A stretch of DNA of 64,000 nucleotides from Actinoplanes couchii (lineage in GTDB: Bacteria > Actinomycetota > Actinomycetes > Mycobacteriales > Micromonosporaceae). Within the stretch, counting starts at the first letter, position 1. Every line of letters begins with the position of its first letter. The stretch spans positions 89,103 through 153,102 of the forward strand of contig NZ_BOMG01000014.1 of NCBI RefSeq assembly GCF_016862075.1. The letters run 5' to 3'. This document shows positions 63,977 through 64,000 of this stretch, piece after piece. The translations under genes and the position numbers were made by a program. Under the pieces are notes generated by a model that made no database searches, was not told the origin of the DNA, and saw only the letters and a list, made by a program, of their open reading frames with translations.

Positions 63977-64000
63977 TCCCCGGCCTTCTCGGGCATGTTT

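Noticed and set aside
63160..63996. A 278-codon minus-strand frame at the right edge with Lys/Gly/Ala repeats
   Set aside because: It is antisense to the SNF2 gene, and its repeated peptides come from the 27-bp DNA repeat.

Overview
The window is GC-rich, densely coded DNA from a mycelial actinobacterium. The family mix (LAL-type LuxR regulator, MmyB-like regulator, secreted GH9, GH18 and GH26 enzymes, a second YidC/Oxa1 paired with a small partner, a CebR-type operator) fits Micromonosporaceae, most likely Actinoplanes or a relative; this is inferred from gene content, not from a database search. At least ten genes have a TANNNT hexamer 6-7 bases before their start codon, the actinobacterial pattern for leaderless transcription. 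No tRNA, rRNA, CRISPR array, transposase or phage gene was found.

Layout. 0-1.2 kb: the start of an MFS transporter gene diverging from a LacI-family regulator over a perfect palindrome. 1.4-9.5 kb: a MacAB-like export and signalling cluster (lipoprotein, adaptor, response regulator, histidine kinase, second adaptor, ABC ATPase, permease, small DUF5666-like protein), in which three proteins share a Gly-Phe-Pro-Gly-rich motif. 9.5-18.2 kb: LAL regulator, a small protein, a hydrolase/MmyB-regulator pair, an M19 dipeptidase, a secreted GH26-like protein and a small P-loop kinase. 18.5-22.5 kb: a translationally coupled SWIM zinc-finger protein and a large helical DUF6493-like protein. 22.7-31.3 kb: glucose-6-phosphate isomerase, AlkZ-like protein, GH18 chitinase, two esterase-type hydrolases, a NADAR-domain protein and a membrane acyltransferase. 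31.2-35.8 kb: a nucleoside-diphosphate-kinase-like fusion and a full-length asymmetric ABC exporter. 35.8-36.9 kb: a 1.1 kb stretch without genes, built from three kinds of tandem repeat. 36.9-40.5 kb: metallophosphatase, a P-loop kinase, a beta-propeller protein and an unknown Cys-containing protein.

40.8-53.1 kb reads as a surface-glycan locus: polysaccharide deacetylase, two GH26-like enzymes, a DUF1616-like membrane protein, a GT-C-like membrane protein with a repeated N-terminal tail, three GT2 glycosyltransferases, a sulfotransferase and a beta-propeller glycosidase-like protein. Together these could build, deacetylate, sulfate and trim an extracellular polymer. 53.5-63.9 kb holds a soluble Ser/Thr kinase, a DUF6412-like/YidC pair, a STAS protein, a GH9 cellulase with a near-perfect CebR operator at its 5' end, an ATP-grasp enzyme, a DUF5990-like protein and an SNF2-family helicase. 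The right edge enters another direct-repeat region.

The least explained items are the SWIM/DUF6493-like pair, the NDK-like fusion with its unusual start, the NADAR fusion, the seven-repeat tail of the GT-C-like protein, and the repeat-only block at 35.8-36.9 kb.
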